DNA from: Blastococcus sp. DSM 46786
Lineage (GTDB): Bacteria; Actinomycetota; Actinomycetes; Mycobacteriales; Geodermatophilaceae
Direction: 5' to 3'
Length of the DNA stretch: 64,000 bases
Assembly: GCF_900109665.1 (NCBI RefSeq)
Contig: NZ_FOAO01000015.1
Location: 1-64,000 of the forward strand
The position numbers and the translations under genes are program-made. The notes under the pieces were generated by a model. It did no database searches and was not told where the DNA came from. It saw only the letters and a program-made list of their open reading frames with translations. Within the stretch, counting starts at the first letter, position 1. Each line of letters begins with the position of its first letter. Positions 53,204 through 61,758 of this stretch are shown piece by piece.

Positions 53204-53662
53204 ATGACCTCCGCCGGGACCGCCCCCGAACCGCTGCTGCGCCGCGCCCGGTTCGCCGACCTCACGCCCTTCGAGGTCTACGCCCTGTGCCGGCTGCGCG
53301 TCGACGTCTTCGTGGTCGAGCAGACCTGCCCCTACCCCGAGCTCGACGGGCGCGACGCCGAACCCGAGACCGAGCACCTCTGGTTCGAGCAGGCCGGCCA
53401 GGTGCTGTCGACCGTCCGCGTGCTCCACGACGGCGCGACGCGGGCCATCGGCCGGGTGGCCACCGCCGAGGCGGCGCGTGGGCGCGGGCTGGCCGGGCGG
53501 CTCATCGAGGCCGCCCTGGCCGGCTACGGCGACGGGCCGCTCACCCTGGGCGCCCAGGCCCACCTGGAGCACTGGTACGCGCGGTTCGGCTTCCGCCGGA
53601 GCGGGCCGGGCTACGTCGAGGACGGCATCCCCCACGTGCCCATGCGGCGCGACCCCGCCTGA
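53204..53662 (+). CDS. GNAT N-acetyltransferase, ElaA-like
   Basis: The 152-residue protein has YALCRLRVDVFVVEQTCPYP and ELDGRD at residues 28-53 and the acetyl-CoA loop ARGRGLAGRLIEAALAG, followed by AQAHLEHWYARFGFRR. This is the ElaA subgroup of GNAT enzymes. The substrate is unknown. A TACAAA -10 (53191-53196) is placed for an almost leaderless transcript. Confidence 0.88.
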   Translation: MTSAGTAPEPLLRRARFADLTPFEVYALCRLRVDVFVVEQTCPYPELDGRDAEPETEHLWFEQAGQVLSTVRVLHDGATRAIGRVATAEAARGRGLAGRLIEAALAGYGDGPLTLGAQAHLEHWYARFGFRRSGPGYVEDGIPHVPMRRDPA

Positions 53663-53729
53663 CCGGCTCGGGGCCGGCGTCCCCGGTGCCGCGCCCGGGT
53701 GCCCGCACAGGGTCGCCTAACCTGCAGGG

Positions 53730-55184
53730 GTGTCGACGGTGACGGAGGGGCCCCCGCAGGCCACCGCTCCCTCCGGCCGGGACCGGAGCGCAGCGGCGCC
53801 GCTGCGCTGGTCGCCGGTGGAGCTGCTGCCCGCAGTGCTCGTCGCCCTCCTCGGCGGCTGGCTGCTGATGCCGGGCCACGGCCTGTGGTTCGACGAGCTG
53901 TTCACCGCCGAGGTGGCCCGCCTGCCGCTGGGTGACATCCTCACCGCGATCGCCACCGGCGAGGGCACCACCAGCTACCTGGCCGGGGTGCCGCCGTCCT
54001 ACAACGCCCCGTACTACCTGGTCACGTACCTGTGGACGTCGGTGCCCGGTCTCGGCGGCGACACCTCGCTGCGCATCCTCTCCCTCCTGGCCACGGCGGG
54101 TGGCCTCACCCTCATCACCCGGGCGCTCACCCGCCTGGCCGGCCGGGGCACCGGGGTGCTGGCGGGGCTGGTGCTCGCCGCCAACCCGCTGGTGCTCGAG
54201 CAGTCGGTCGAGGCCCGCAGCTACGGGCTGGCCGTGCTCGCCACCGGGGCGGCGGCGCTGGGGCTGGTCCGCTGGCTGCAGGAGCCGCCCCGCGGCCTGC
54301 TGCTGTTCGGCCTCGCCGGGGCGGGGATGGGCCTCGCGCACTGGTACGCGGTCACCGTGCTCGCGGCCTTCGTCGCCGCCGCGGTGCTGCTGCGGCGCCG
54401 GCGGGCCCTCCCGGTCGCGCTCACCGGGGCGCTGGCCGCGCTGCCGGCCGTGGGCTTCGTGGGGCTCGCCGTCCTGAACGGGACGGGCGCACGCAACGCC
54501 GAGCACCTGCGCGACACCGACGGCCGGCTGGTGGCGCTCGCCGCCGAGGCCTGGGCCGGGGGGCGCACCCCGCTGCTCTACCTGGGGCTGGGCCTGGCCG
54601 TGGTCGGGGCGTTCCGCGCGGCCGGTGCCCGGGTGGTCGGCGCCTGCTGGGTGGTCGTTCCCCTGCTGCTGCTCGTGGCCACCGAGCTGGTCCGGCCGGT
54701 GTACCTGCCCCGCTACCTGCTGGCCGGGCTGCTGGGGCTGGGCGTGCTGGCGGCGGCCGGCGCGATGGCGCTGCCACGGCCGGCGCGGATCCCTGTGGGT
54801 GCGCTCCTGCTGGCCTGCTCCCTGCTGGCCTCCGCCCCGCTGGCCGACCGGGGCCCGCGCGAGCGGGCCGACGACCTGGTCGCGGTGCTGGCGCAAGCGC
54901 ACGAGAGCGGCGAGCCGATCGTCGCCGCCGACCAGCGGTCGGCCACCGGCCTGGACCACTACGTCCGCACCCTGGCTCCGCAGCTGCGCCCGGACGTCGT
55001 CCTCCCCCCGGACGACGCACCGCCGGGCGAGGACCGGGTCTGGGTGGTGCGCCGGCTCCTCGACGGCGAGCCCGAGCCGACCGACGACGACGCGATCCTC
55101 CGCGCGGCGGGCCTGCGCATGGTCGACCAGTACGACTTCCCGGCGGGCAAGACCGACCTGGTCCTGCAGCTCTGGAGCCGCTGA
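53730..55184 (+). CDS. GT39/PMT-like membrane glycosyltransferase
   Basis: The 484-residue protein has about 11 helices and a catalytic-loop pattern HGLWFDELFTAEVARLPLGD after the first helix (acidic DE pair typical of GT-C enzymes), then EQSVEARSYGLAVLATGAAA and RPVYLPRYLLAGLLGLGVLA. GT-C enzymes use polyprenyl-phosphate sugars on the outer membrane face. The GTG start is seven bases after the -10 TAACCT (53718-53723), so it appears leaderless. It converges with a GT2 gene. Confidence 0.82.
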   Translation: MSTVTEGPPQATAPSGRDRSAAAPLRWSPVELLPAVLVALLGGWLLMPGHGLWFDELFTAEVARLPLGDILTAIATGEGTTSYLAGVPPSYNAPYYLVTYLWTSVPGLGGDTSLRILSLLATAGGLTLITRALTRLAGRGTGVLAGLVLAANPLVLEQSVEARSYGLAVLATGAAALGLVRWLQEPPRGLLLFGLAGAGMGLAHWYAVTVLAAFVAAAVLLRRRRALPVALTGALAALPAVGFVGLAVLNGTGARNAEHLRDTDGRLVALAAEAWAGGRTPLLYLGLGLAVVGAFRAAGARVVGACWVVVPLLLLVATELVRPVYLPRYLLAGLLGLGVLAAAGAMALPRPARIPVGALLLACSLLASAPLADRGPRERADDLVAVLAQAHESGEPIVAADQRSATGLDHYVRTLAPQLRPDVVLPPDDAPPGEDRVWVVRRLLDGEPEPTDDDAILRAAGLRMVDQYDFPAGKTDLVLQLWSR

Positions 55185-55194
55185 CCGGTCGTGC

Positions 55195-55896
55195 TCAGCG
55201 GTGGCCGCGCGCCGCCCAGGACAGCGACCGCAGCGACTGCCGCACCCGGGCCCGGGCCGTCCAGGCCGACCGGCCCACCGGGCGCCGGTCCCGGACGACC
55301 GGCACGCTCGCCACCGGCCGGCCGGAGCGGCCGACGGCGAGGACCACGCTCGGCGCCCCCTGCTCCTGCACGGCGGGGACGACGGCGGCCCGCACGGCCG
55401 GGCCCATGGCGAGGAAGGCCCCGGCGTCCGGCGGCAGGCCGGTCAGCCTGCCCGCCACGCGCCGGTGCAGCGTGCCGGTGAGCCGCCGCAGCGGTGACTC
55501 GTAGCGGCCGCGCCGCCCGGCGAACACCGCCGCCACGTCCCCGGTGGCCAGCCGGTCCAGCAGCAGCGGCACCGCCTCCGGCGGGTCCTGCAGGTCGGCG
55601 TCCAGGCAGACCCAGACGTCGGCGGCCGCCTCGTCGGCGAGCCCGCGCGCCAGCGCCGCGTGCTGCCCGACGTTCACCGCCAGCTCGGTGACCGCGATCC
55701 GGGCGTCCCGGGCGGCGAGGGCGCGCGCCACGGCGGCGCTGTCGTCCGGTGACGCGTCGACGACCAACCGGAGCCGCCACGGCCGGCCGGCGAGCGCCGC
55801 AGCCAGCCGGCCCGCGAGCTCCCCGAGCGTCGCCTCGTTGCCGTACACGGGGACGACGACCGCCACCCGAGGCTCCGCTCCCCCGCCGGCGGTCAC
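55195..55896 (-). CDS. Glycosyltransferase family 2
   Basis: The 233-residue GT-A enzyme has VAVVVPVYGNEATLGELAGR, LRLVVDASPDD, VNVGQHAALARGLADE and the metal site CLDADLQDPPEAVPLLL. This is the pattern of polyprenyl-phosphate sugar transferases (DPM/GtrB-like), but no C-terminal helices are present. Its GTG overlaps the epimerase stop by four bases. It ends the operon that starts with the HpcH/HpaI-like gene. Confidence 0.84.
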   Translation of the reverse strand: MTAGGGAEPRVAVVVPVYGNEATLGELAGRLAAALAGRPWRLRLVVDASPDDSAAVARALAARDARIAVTELAVNVGQHAALARGLADEAAADVWVCLDADLQDPPEAVPLLLDRLATGDVAAVFAGRRGRYESPLRRLTGTLHRRVAGRLTGLPPDAGAFLAMGPAVRAAVVPAVQEQGAPSVVLAVGRSGRPVASVPVVRDRRPVGRSAWTARARVRQSLRSLSWAARGHR

Positions 55897-56744
55897 CCGG
55901 CCGCCCAGGTCCGGGCCAGGCCCTCCGCGAGGTCGACCGTCGGCGTCCAGCCGAGCAGCCGCCGGGCCAGCGCCGGGTCGCACACCCAGTCGGCGGTGTC
56001 CCAGCCACGCCCCGGGTGGGCGCCCGGTGCGGTCGTGATCGGGCGGCCGGTCACCCGCTCGGCGAGGGCCACGAGCTCCTCCGTGCTGGTCTGCACACCG
56101 GTGCCGATGTTGAGCACGGCGCCGGGGGGCAGCCCGTCGTCGACCGCGGCGCGGACGCAGGCGTCGACGACGTCGCCCACCCACACCCAGTCGCGCCGGC
56201 TCAGGTGGGCGGGCAGCGCCACGGTGCCGCCGCTGCGCGCGGCGGTCATGACGACGGGGACCAGGCGGGTGGGGTGGTCCCCCGGTCCGTAGACCTGGAA
56301 GGCGCGCAGCACCGCCGCCCGGATCCCGCGCTCGGCGGCCGCCGCCTGCAGGAGCAGCGAGCCCGCAGCCTTGGTGGCGCCGAAGAAGCCGCGCGGCGCC
56401 AGGGCGGCGTCCTCCGCCAGCGGGTGCGGCGCGGCGGCGTACTCGGTCGAGGAGCCCAGCCGCACCACGGCCCGGCAACGATCGGGCAGCGCGTCGACCA
56501 GCCACGGGCTGGTGTTGACCGCCGTGGTCGCGGTGCGCTCCTCCGGCGTGGCTTTCGCGCGGCCGGCGGCGAGCGCGAAGACGACGTCGGGGTCCGCGGC
56601 CCGGACGGCGGCCGCACCGGCGACCGGATCGGCCAGGTCGACGTCGCGGCGGGTCAGCCCGGTGACGTGCCAGCCGTCGCGCTCCAGCCGTGCCACCAGG
56701 TGCCGGCCGACGAACCCGCCGGCTCCGGTCACGAGCGCCCTCAC
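55893..56744 (-). CDS. NAD-dependent epimerase/dehydratase family protein with Tyr-to-Phe change
   Basis: The 283-residue extended-SDR protein has GAGGFVG at residues 7-13, the acidic DVDLADP segment, SSTEYAA and the WVGDVVDACVRA region. The catalytic YxxxK appears as FGATK (RGFFGATKAAG, about residues 122-132), with the Tyr position occupied by Phe. The codon is TTC, so the change is direct. Nucleotide-sugar modification is the family role. The start overlaps the aldolase stop (ATGA). Confidence 0.84.
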   Translation of the reverse strand: MRALVTGAGGFVGRHLVARLERDGWHVTGLTRRDVDLADPVAGAAAVRAADPDVVFALAAGRAKATPEERTATTAVNTSPWLVDALPDRCRAVVRLGSSTEYAAAPHPLAEDAALAPRGFFGATKAAGSLLLQAAAAERGIRAAVLRAFQVYGPGDHPTRLVPVVMTAARSGGTVALPAHLSRRDWVWVGDVVDACVRAAVDDGLPPGAVLNIGTGVQTSTEELVALAERVTGRPITTAPGAHPGRGWDTADWVCDPALARRLLGWTPTVDLAEGLARTWAAG

Positions 56745-57544
56745 GCCGGCTGCGCCACCCGTGCCGCGCTCTCCCGGCTCGTGGCCGTGACGGCGGAGAC
56801 GAAGGCGCGGCGGTTCTCGGCGGCCTGCTCGGCGCCGGCCCGGCGCAGCTCGTCGAGGCCGGCGAGCAGCCGCGGCACCTCCACGAACGGGTCGCGGCCG
56901 GCCATGTCGGCGGTGAACGAGCGGCGCAGGAACGTGAACTGGGTGCTGATGCGGACCAGCTCCGCGGCCAGCAGGTCACCGGGCACGGGGAACCCGCCGC
57001 CGGGGAGCGTGAGGCCGCCGACCCCGAACGGCACGGTCACCTGCGCCCGCACCGCCTCCACGGTGCCGTCCACGAGTGGTGCGAACAGCGTGGTGGAGCC
57101 GCGGTCGATGCGCAGGTCGTTGAGGCCGACGTAGATCCGCGAGAGCGGCCGCCGCGCGAGCTCCGCCGCCCGGTCCACCGCGTCCTGGGTCTCCACGAGG
57201 ATGCCCAGGCCGCACCGCCCCGCGACGAGGTCGAGGGCCCGGTCGACCTCCTCGGTGGAGCGGACCATGGGCAGCAGCAGCTCGTCGGCCCCGCGGGCGA
57301 CCGCATCGGTCACCTCGCCGGCGGTCCACGGCCCGAGACCGTTGATCCGGCAGATCAATCGGCCGGGGGTCGCCGCACGCATCCGGCTCAGGTCCTCGGG
57401 GGTGTCCGCGTTGATCTGGGTGCCTTCCCCCGCCTGGCGCCGCAGCTTGCCGCGCCGTTCCCAGTCGACGACGATGCCGGCCGCGCCGGCGGCCACGACG
57501 TCGCGCCCCCACCGGGGGTCGACGGTGAAGAGGAACAGATCCAT
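56741..57544 (-). CDS. HpcH/HpaI aldolase/citrate lyase-like protein
   Basis: The 267-residue TIM-barrel-like protein has AAGAAGIVVDWERRGK, ICRINGLGP, RGADELLLPMVRSTEEVDRA and ILVETQDAVDRA (the ETxxA metal-site region), followed by RIYVGLNDLRIDRG. These features match class II HpcH/HpaI-type C-C lyases using pyruvate-like enolates. It is the first gene of an operon with an epimerase and a GT2. A candidate iron box lies 11 bases upstream of its start. Confidence 0.8.
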   Translation of the reverse strand: MDLFLFTVDPRWGRDVVAAGAAGIVVDWERRGKLRRQAGEGTQINADTPEDLSRMRAATPGRLICRINGLGPWTAGEVTDAVARGADELLLPMVRSTEEVDRALDLVAGRCGLGILVETQDAVDRAAELARRPLSRIYVGLNDLRIDRGSTTLFAPLVDGTVEAVRAQVTVPFGVGGLTLPGGGFPVPGDLLAAELVRISTQFTFLRRSFTADMAGRDPFVEVPRLLAGLDELRRAGAEQAAENRRAFVSAVTATSRESAARVAQPA

Positions 57545-57554
57545 GCGCGGCAGC

Positions 57555-57573
57555 TTAGGCTTTCCTAACCTGT
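57555..57573. promoter_or_regulatory. Candidate IdeR/DtxR iron box upstream of the HpcH-epimerase-GT2 operon
   Basis: The plus-strand sequence TTAGGCTTTCCTAACCTGT contains TTAGG/CCTAA arms; on the minus strand it matches the 19-bp consensus TTAGGTTAGGCTAACCTAA at 14 of 19 positions. It is just upstream of the aldolase start (57544), suiting repression by a DtxR/IdeR protein such as that at 12690. Confidence 0.75.
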
Positions 57574-57601
57574 GCACGCGGCCGGGTCCCGGCGCGTCGG
57601 C

Positions 57602-58675
57602 TCAGAAGGCCGGATCGGCGACGACGGGGCGCGCGGCACGAACGGCGGCCGGGAAGGTCAGCGCCGCGCCGGCCACCTCGATCGTGACCTCCTGCCCGAC
57701 CGCGGGCAGCTCCGCGCCCTCCAGCCGGGCGGTGACCGTCCCGCCGTCGGGCAGGGTCAGCCACACGCGGGAGTCGTGGCCGTAGAAGTCGACCTCCCGC
57801 ACCCGCGCCCGGGCGCCCGTGCCGAGCGGCGGCCCCAGACGCAGCTGCTCCGGCCGCAGCAGAACCCGGGCCGGCCCGTCGGCCGCCGCCCCGGCGACCG
57901 GCAGCGCACCCAGGACGCAGAGCGCGCTGCCGTCCCGGATCTCGGCGTCGAGCACGACCGACTCACCGACGAACGCGGCCACGTCGAGGTCGGCCGGGCG
58001 CCGGTAGAGGGTGCGCGGGTCGGTGAGCTGCACCAGCCGGCCGTCGCGCAGGACGGCGACCTGGTCGGCCATCGACAACGCCTCGGCCTGGTCGTGGGTG
58101 ACCAGCACGGCGGTCGCCCCGGCGGCGGTGAGCGCGGCCAGGACGGCTCGCCGGGTGTCCTCGCGCAGCGCGGCGTCCAGGGAGGAGAACGGCTCGTCGA
58201 GCAGCACGAGCGCCGGCTCGGGGGCCAGCGCCCGGGCGAGAGCGACCCGCTGCTGCTGGCCGCCGGAGAGCTGGTGCGGCGCCCGGTCGGCCAGGTCGAC
58301 GTCCAGCCCGACCAGGGCCAGCAGCTCGGCCACCCGTCCCCGGTCGCCGCGCCGGCGGCGCGGCAGGCCGAAGGTGACGTTGCCGGCGACGCTGAGGTGC
58401 GGGAACAACCCGCCCTCCTGCGGCACGAACCCGATCCCCCGCTGCCGGGCGGGCACGCCCCGCCCGGCACCGGCCACGACGCGGTCGCCGAGGCTGACGG
58501 TGCCGCGGTCGGGGTCGTCGAAGCCGGCGACGAGCCGCAGCAGCGTCGTCTTGCCGCAGCCCGAGGGGCCGAGCAGGGCGGTGAACCCGCCGGCCGGCAC
58601 GTGGAGGTCCACGCCGGTGAGCACCGGTGTGGCGCCGAAGGCCTTGGTCAGGCCGGTCACGGTGAGAGAGCTCAT
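57602..58675 (-). CDS. fbpC: Iron(III) ABC transporter ATP-binding protein
   Basis: The 357-residue ATPase has Walker A GPSGCGKTT at 36-44, signature LSGGQQQRVALARAL, Walker B LVLLDEPFSSLD and a C-terminal TOBE-like region with LLRPEQLRLGPP. Together with FbpA/FbpB-like neighbours it is the energy-coupling part of a ferric-iron importer. The start overlaps the permease stop by four bases. Confidence 0.9.
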   Translation of the reverse strand: MSSLTVTGLTKAFGATPVLTGVDLHVPAGGFTALLGPSGCGKTTLLRLVAGFDDPDRGTVSLGDRVVAGAGRGVPARQRGIGFVPQEGGLFPHLSVAGNVTFGLPRRRRGDRGRVAELLALVGLDVDLADRAPHQLSGGQQQRVALARALAPEPALVLLDEPFSSLDAALREDTRRAVLAALTAAGATAVLVTHDQAEALSMADQVAVLRDGRLVQLTDPRTLYRRPADLDVAAFVGESVVLDAEIRDGSALCVLGALPVAGAAADGPARVLLRPEQLRLGPPLGTGARARVREVDFYGHDSRVWLTLPDGGTVTARLEGAELPAVGQEVTIEVAGAALTFPAAVRAARPVVADPAF

Positions 58676-60210
58676 GGGGTCGGACCTCGTCGGGTGTCGC
58701 GGGACAGCAGCACGGTGGCGGGCGCGGAGAGCAGCACCATGACGGCCGCGTACGGCGCGGCCGCACCGTAGGCGAGCGCGCTGCTCGCCGACCAGAACGC
58801 GGTGGCGAGGGTGGCCGTCCCGGTGGGGGCGAGCAGCAGGGTGGCGGTGAGCTCGGTGACCACCGCGAGGAAGACCAGGGCCGCGCCGGCGCCCAGGCCG
58901 GGCGCGAGCAGCGGCAGGGTGATGCGGCGCAACCGGTCGGCGCCGGAGGACCCGAGGGAGGCGGCGACGTCGTCGTAGAGGGGTGGGGACTGCTCGACCG
59001 CGGCACGCACGGGGACGATCGCCCGGGGCAGGAACAGGATCGCGTAGGCGGCCAGCAGCACCGGCACCGTCTGGTAGAGCCACGGCGTCGCCCGGATGCT
59101 CAGCGTGACCAGGGCCAGCGCGACGACGATGCCGGGCAGCGAGCTGCCCAGGTACGTCGCCCGTTCCAGGAGCGTCGCCGTGCGCCCCCGGGCGCGGACG
59201 GCCAGCCACCCGGTGGGCACGGCCATGGCCGTGGTGACCGCGGCCGCGGCGGCGGCCAGCGCCAGCGTCGTCCCGGTCGTCGTTGCGAGGTCGCCCCAGG
59301 AGAGGCCGGCCGAGGCGCCGCCGGCCAGCCAGTAGGCCAGCGCACCCAGCGGGACCAGCAGCGCCAGGCCGACCAGCCCGGCCAGCGCCAGCAGCGCGGG
59401 CCCGGTCAGCGCGCGCAGCTGCACCGGCCGGACCGGTCGGGCCGCGCCGCGGCCGCTGCCGGCGTAACCGCGGTGCCCCCGCAACCGGACCTCGGCCAGC
59501 AGCAGGACCAGGCACAGCAGCACCAGGACCCCGGCCAGCGCGGTGGCGGCCGGGCCGTTGAAGGTGGCCCGGTACTGGTCGTAGATGGCGGTGGTGAAGG
59601 TCGGGTAGCGCAGCATCTGCAGCGCCCCGAACTCGGCCAGCACGTGGAGCGCCACGAGCAGGGCGCCGCCCAGCAGCGCCACGCGGAGCTGCGGCAGCTG
59701 CACCCGCCGGAAGACGGCCCAGCCGGAGAGGCCCAGCCCGCGGGCCGTCTCCTCCAGCGCCGGGTCCAGGCCGCGGAACGCGGCCACCACCGGCAGGTAG
59801 ACGAACGGGAAGTACGACAGCGAGACGACCAGCAGCGCCCCCGCGTAGGTGTCCAGCCCGGGCAGGAGGGAGATCCAGGCGAAGCTGTTCACGAACGCCG
59901 GCACGGCCAGCGGCGCGACCAGCAGCACGTGCCACAGGCGCCGTCCGGGCACCGACGAGCGCGCCACCAGCCACGCCGCGCCGACGCCCAGGACCGCGCA
60001 GACCGCGACCGTGCCCAGGGCCAGGCGGGTGGTGTTCCAGAGCAGCTCGGCGACCCGCGGCCGGAACACCAGCTCGCGGACGCCCGCCCAGCCGACGTCC
60101 ACCGTGTACGCGGCGATGTGGAGCAGCGGCAGCAGGGCCAGGGCGGCGACGCAGGCGGCCAGCGCGAGGGTGACCGGTGACCGCCGCAGCGGTCGCCGTC
60201 CCCGGCTCAC
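58672..60210 (-). CDS. fbpB: Iron(III) ABC transporter permease
   Basis: The 512-residue membrane protein is a fused double permease with about 12 helices and two EAA-type loops (EETARGLGLSGWAVFRRVQLP and DDVAASLGSSGADRLRRITLP regions). This is the FbpB/SfuB layout. The GTG at 60210 is chosen because the 70 bases upstream, after the binding-protein stop, read as Pro/Gly-rich linker and give no better start. It lies between the binding protein and ATPase genes. Confidence 0.88.
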   Translation of the reverse strand: MSRGRRPLRRSPVTLALAACVAALALLPLLHIAAYTVDVGWAGVRELVFRPRVAELLWNTTRLALGTVAVCAVLGVGAAWLVARSSVPGRRLWHVLLVAPLAVPAFVNSFAWISLLPGLDTYAGALLVVSLSYFPFVYLPVVAAFRGLDPALEETARGLGLSGWAVFRRVQLPQLRVALLGGALLVALHVLAEFGALQMLRYPTFTTAIYDQYRATFNGPAATALAGVLVLLCLVLLLAEVRLRGHRGYAGSGRGAARPVRPVQLRALTGPALLALAGLVGLALLVPLGALAYWLAGGASAGLSWGDLATTTGTTLALAAAAAAVTTAMAVPTGWLAVRARGRTATLLERATYLGSSLPGIVVALALVTLSIRATPWLYQTVPVLLAAYAILFLPRAIVPVRAAVEQSPPLYDDVAASLGSSGADRLRRITLPLLAPGLGAGAALVFLAVVTELTATLLLAPTGTATLATAFWSASSALAYGAAAPYAAVMVLLSAPATVLLSRDTRRGPTP

Positions 60211-60281
60211 GGACGCGCCGGAGCCCCGGACCGCCGGCGGGGCCGGCGCTCCGGGGCCCGGGGTGCGGAGCGCGGGAGGGG

Positions 60282-61289
60282 TCAGAGCAGGCCCACTTCC
60301 TGCATCAGCTCGGTGACCTTCGGTGCGTCCAGCGACCCCGGGTCCACCGGGGGCGCCTGCAGCTCCGCCAGCGGCGGCAGCGCGTCGGCGGAGGCGACGC
60401 CGGTGCCGACGGCGTACTCGAGGGCGCTGCTGTCGGCCAGCCGCTCCTGGGCGGCGCGGCTGGTGAGGTACGCGACCAGCTGCTGGGCCTGCTCGGGCTG
60501 GTCCGAGGAGGCCAGCACCCCGGCGCCCGAGACGCTGAGGAAGGCGCCCGGGTCCTGGTTGCGGAAGTAGTGCAGCGCGGCGTCGTCGCCGATGAGCCCG
60601 TTCTGGGCCTGGTCGCGGAACCAGTAGTAGTGGTACGTGATGCCGACCGGGACCTCGCCCTCGTCGACGGCCTTCATGATCGCGGTGTTGCTCGCGTAGA
60701 TCTCGGCGTTGCGCTCCAGCCCGGCGAGCCACTCCCGGGTGGCCTCCTCGCCCTCCAGCGCCAGGACGGCGCTGACGATCGCCTGGAAGTCCGCCCCGCC
60801 GGCGGCGATGCCGACCCGGCCCTGCCACGCGGGGTCGGCGAGGTCGAGCATCGAGGCGGGGAGCTCCTCCTCGGAGATCTCCGACGGGTTGTGGATCAGC
60901 GCGGTCGAGCGGGCGGCGAAACCGACCCAGTTGCCCGAGGACGGCCGGTACTGCTCACCGACCTGGGACAGCGTCTCCTCCTCCAACGGCGCGAGCAGCC
61001 CCGCCCGGTCGACGACGTCGATCGCCGGGCTGTTCTCGGTGAGGAAGACATCGGCCGGCGACGCGTCCCCCTCCTCGATGATCTGGTTGGCCAGCTCGGA
61101 GTCGTTGGCGTCGCGGAACTCGAGCTCGATGCCCGTCTCCTCGGTGAAGTCCTCGAGCATCGTGCGGACCAGGCTCTCGTGCTGTGCGCTGTAGACGGTG
61201 AGCGTGTCCGCGTCGGAACTGCATGCAGCCAACGAGGCCGCGAGGGTGAGGGTGGAGACGACGGCGGTCGTGCGCCCGAGCCTGGTCAC
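60282..61289 (-). CDS. fbpA: Iron(III) ABC transporter substrate-binding lipoprotein
   Basis: The 335-residue lipoprotein has a signal ending in the lipobox ASLAAC (Cys23) and then LTVYSAQHESLVRTMLEDFT, GDASPADVFLTENSPAIDVV and NTAIMKAVDEGEVPVGITYH, followed by YYWFRDQA. The YYWFRD tyrosine pair belongs to the Fe(III)-binding site of FbpA/FutA-like proteins. The GTG at 61289 follows GGAGGATCC. The iron box at 61306 makes iron control likely. Confidence 0.92.
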   Translation of the reverse strand: MTRLGRTTAVVSTLTLAASLAACSSDADTLTVYSAQHESLVRTMLEDFTEETGIELEFRDANDSELANQIIEEGDASPADVFLTENSPAIDVVDRAGLLAPLEEETLSQVGEQYRPSSGNWVGFAARSTALIHNPSEISEEELPASMLDLADPAWQGRVGIAAGGADFQAIVSAVLALEGEEATREWLAGLERNAEIYASNTAIMKAVDEGEVPVGITYHYYWFRDQAQNGLIGDDAALHYFRNQDPGAFLSVSGAGVLASSDQPEQAQQLVAYLTSRAAQERLADSSALEYAVGTGVASADALPPLAELQAPPVDPGSLDAPKVTELMQEVGLL

Positions 61290-61305
61290 GTGGATCCTCC
61301 TGGAG

Positions 61306-61324
61306 ATAGGCGAGGCACACCTAA
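61306..61324. promoter_or_regulatory. Candidate IdeR/DtxR iron box upstream of the iron transporter
   Basis: On the minus strand the 19-bp sequence TTAGGTGTGCCTCGCCTAT matches the consensus TTAGGTTAGGCTAACCTAA at 13 of 19 positions, with intact outer arms. It lies 17 bases upstream of the binding-protein start. Placement and target both suit repression by iron-loaded DtxR/IdeR. Confidence 0.8.
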
Positions 61325-61387
61325 GCATGCCCGCACCCGCGTCGACGAGCCCCCACCCCCGCCGCGCCGTGCGGTGCAATGGACGGC

Positions 61388-61717
61388 GTGACGGCCCGGA
61401 GCACCCGAGACCCGGCGGACGACGCCGCGCTGCTGCACAAGGCCGCGGACCGGCTGGAGGCGCTCGCCACCGCGACGACGCCCGGCCAGTGGCGCCTCGG
61501 GGGGCTGCTGGCCAGCCGTCCCGAGGTGGTCGCCCACGGGCCCGGCGGCCGCACCGAGCACGTCGCCGAGGCGCGCGCCCGCAGCGCGGCCTGGATCGGT
61601 GCGCTCTCCCCCGCGCTCGCCGGCCCCCTCGCCGCCTGGCTGCGCGCGGCGGCCGCCGGGGTCCCGTTGCCGGAGGCGGCCGCGGTCGCCCGCGTGCTGC
61701 TGAAGCGGCTGCCGTGA
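61388..61717 (+). CDS. Small hypothetical protein
   Basis: The 109-residue helical protein (109 or 112 residues, depending on the start) contains DDAALLHKAADRLEALATAT, TPGQWRLGGLLASRPEVVAH and ALAGPLAAWLRAAAAGVPLP. It resembles short uncharacterised actinobacterial proteins with a TPGPW-like motif. A TGCAAT element (61375-61380) suggests leaderless translation from the GTG at 61388; an ATG at 61379 is the alternative. Confidence 0.65.
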   Translation: MTARSTRDPADDAALLHKAADRLEALATATTPGQWRLGGLLASRPEVVAHGPGGRTEHVAEARARSAAWIGALSPALAGPLAAWLRAAAAGVPLPEAAAVARVLLKRLP

Positions 61718-61758
61718 TCCGGGGACGCACCGCCGCCCGCGCGGGGTAGGGGACGTCG

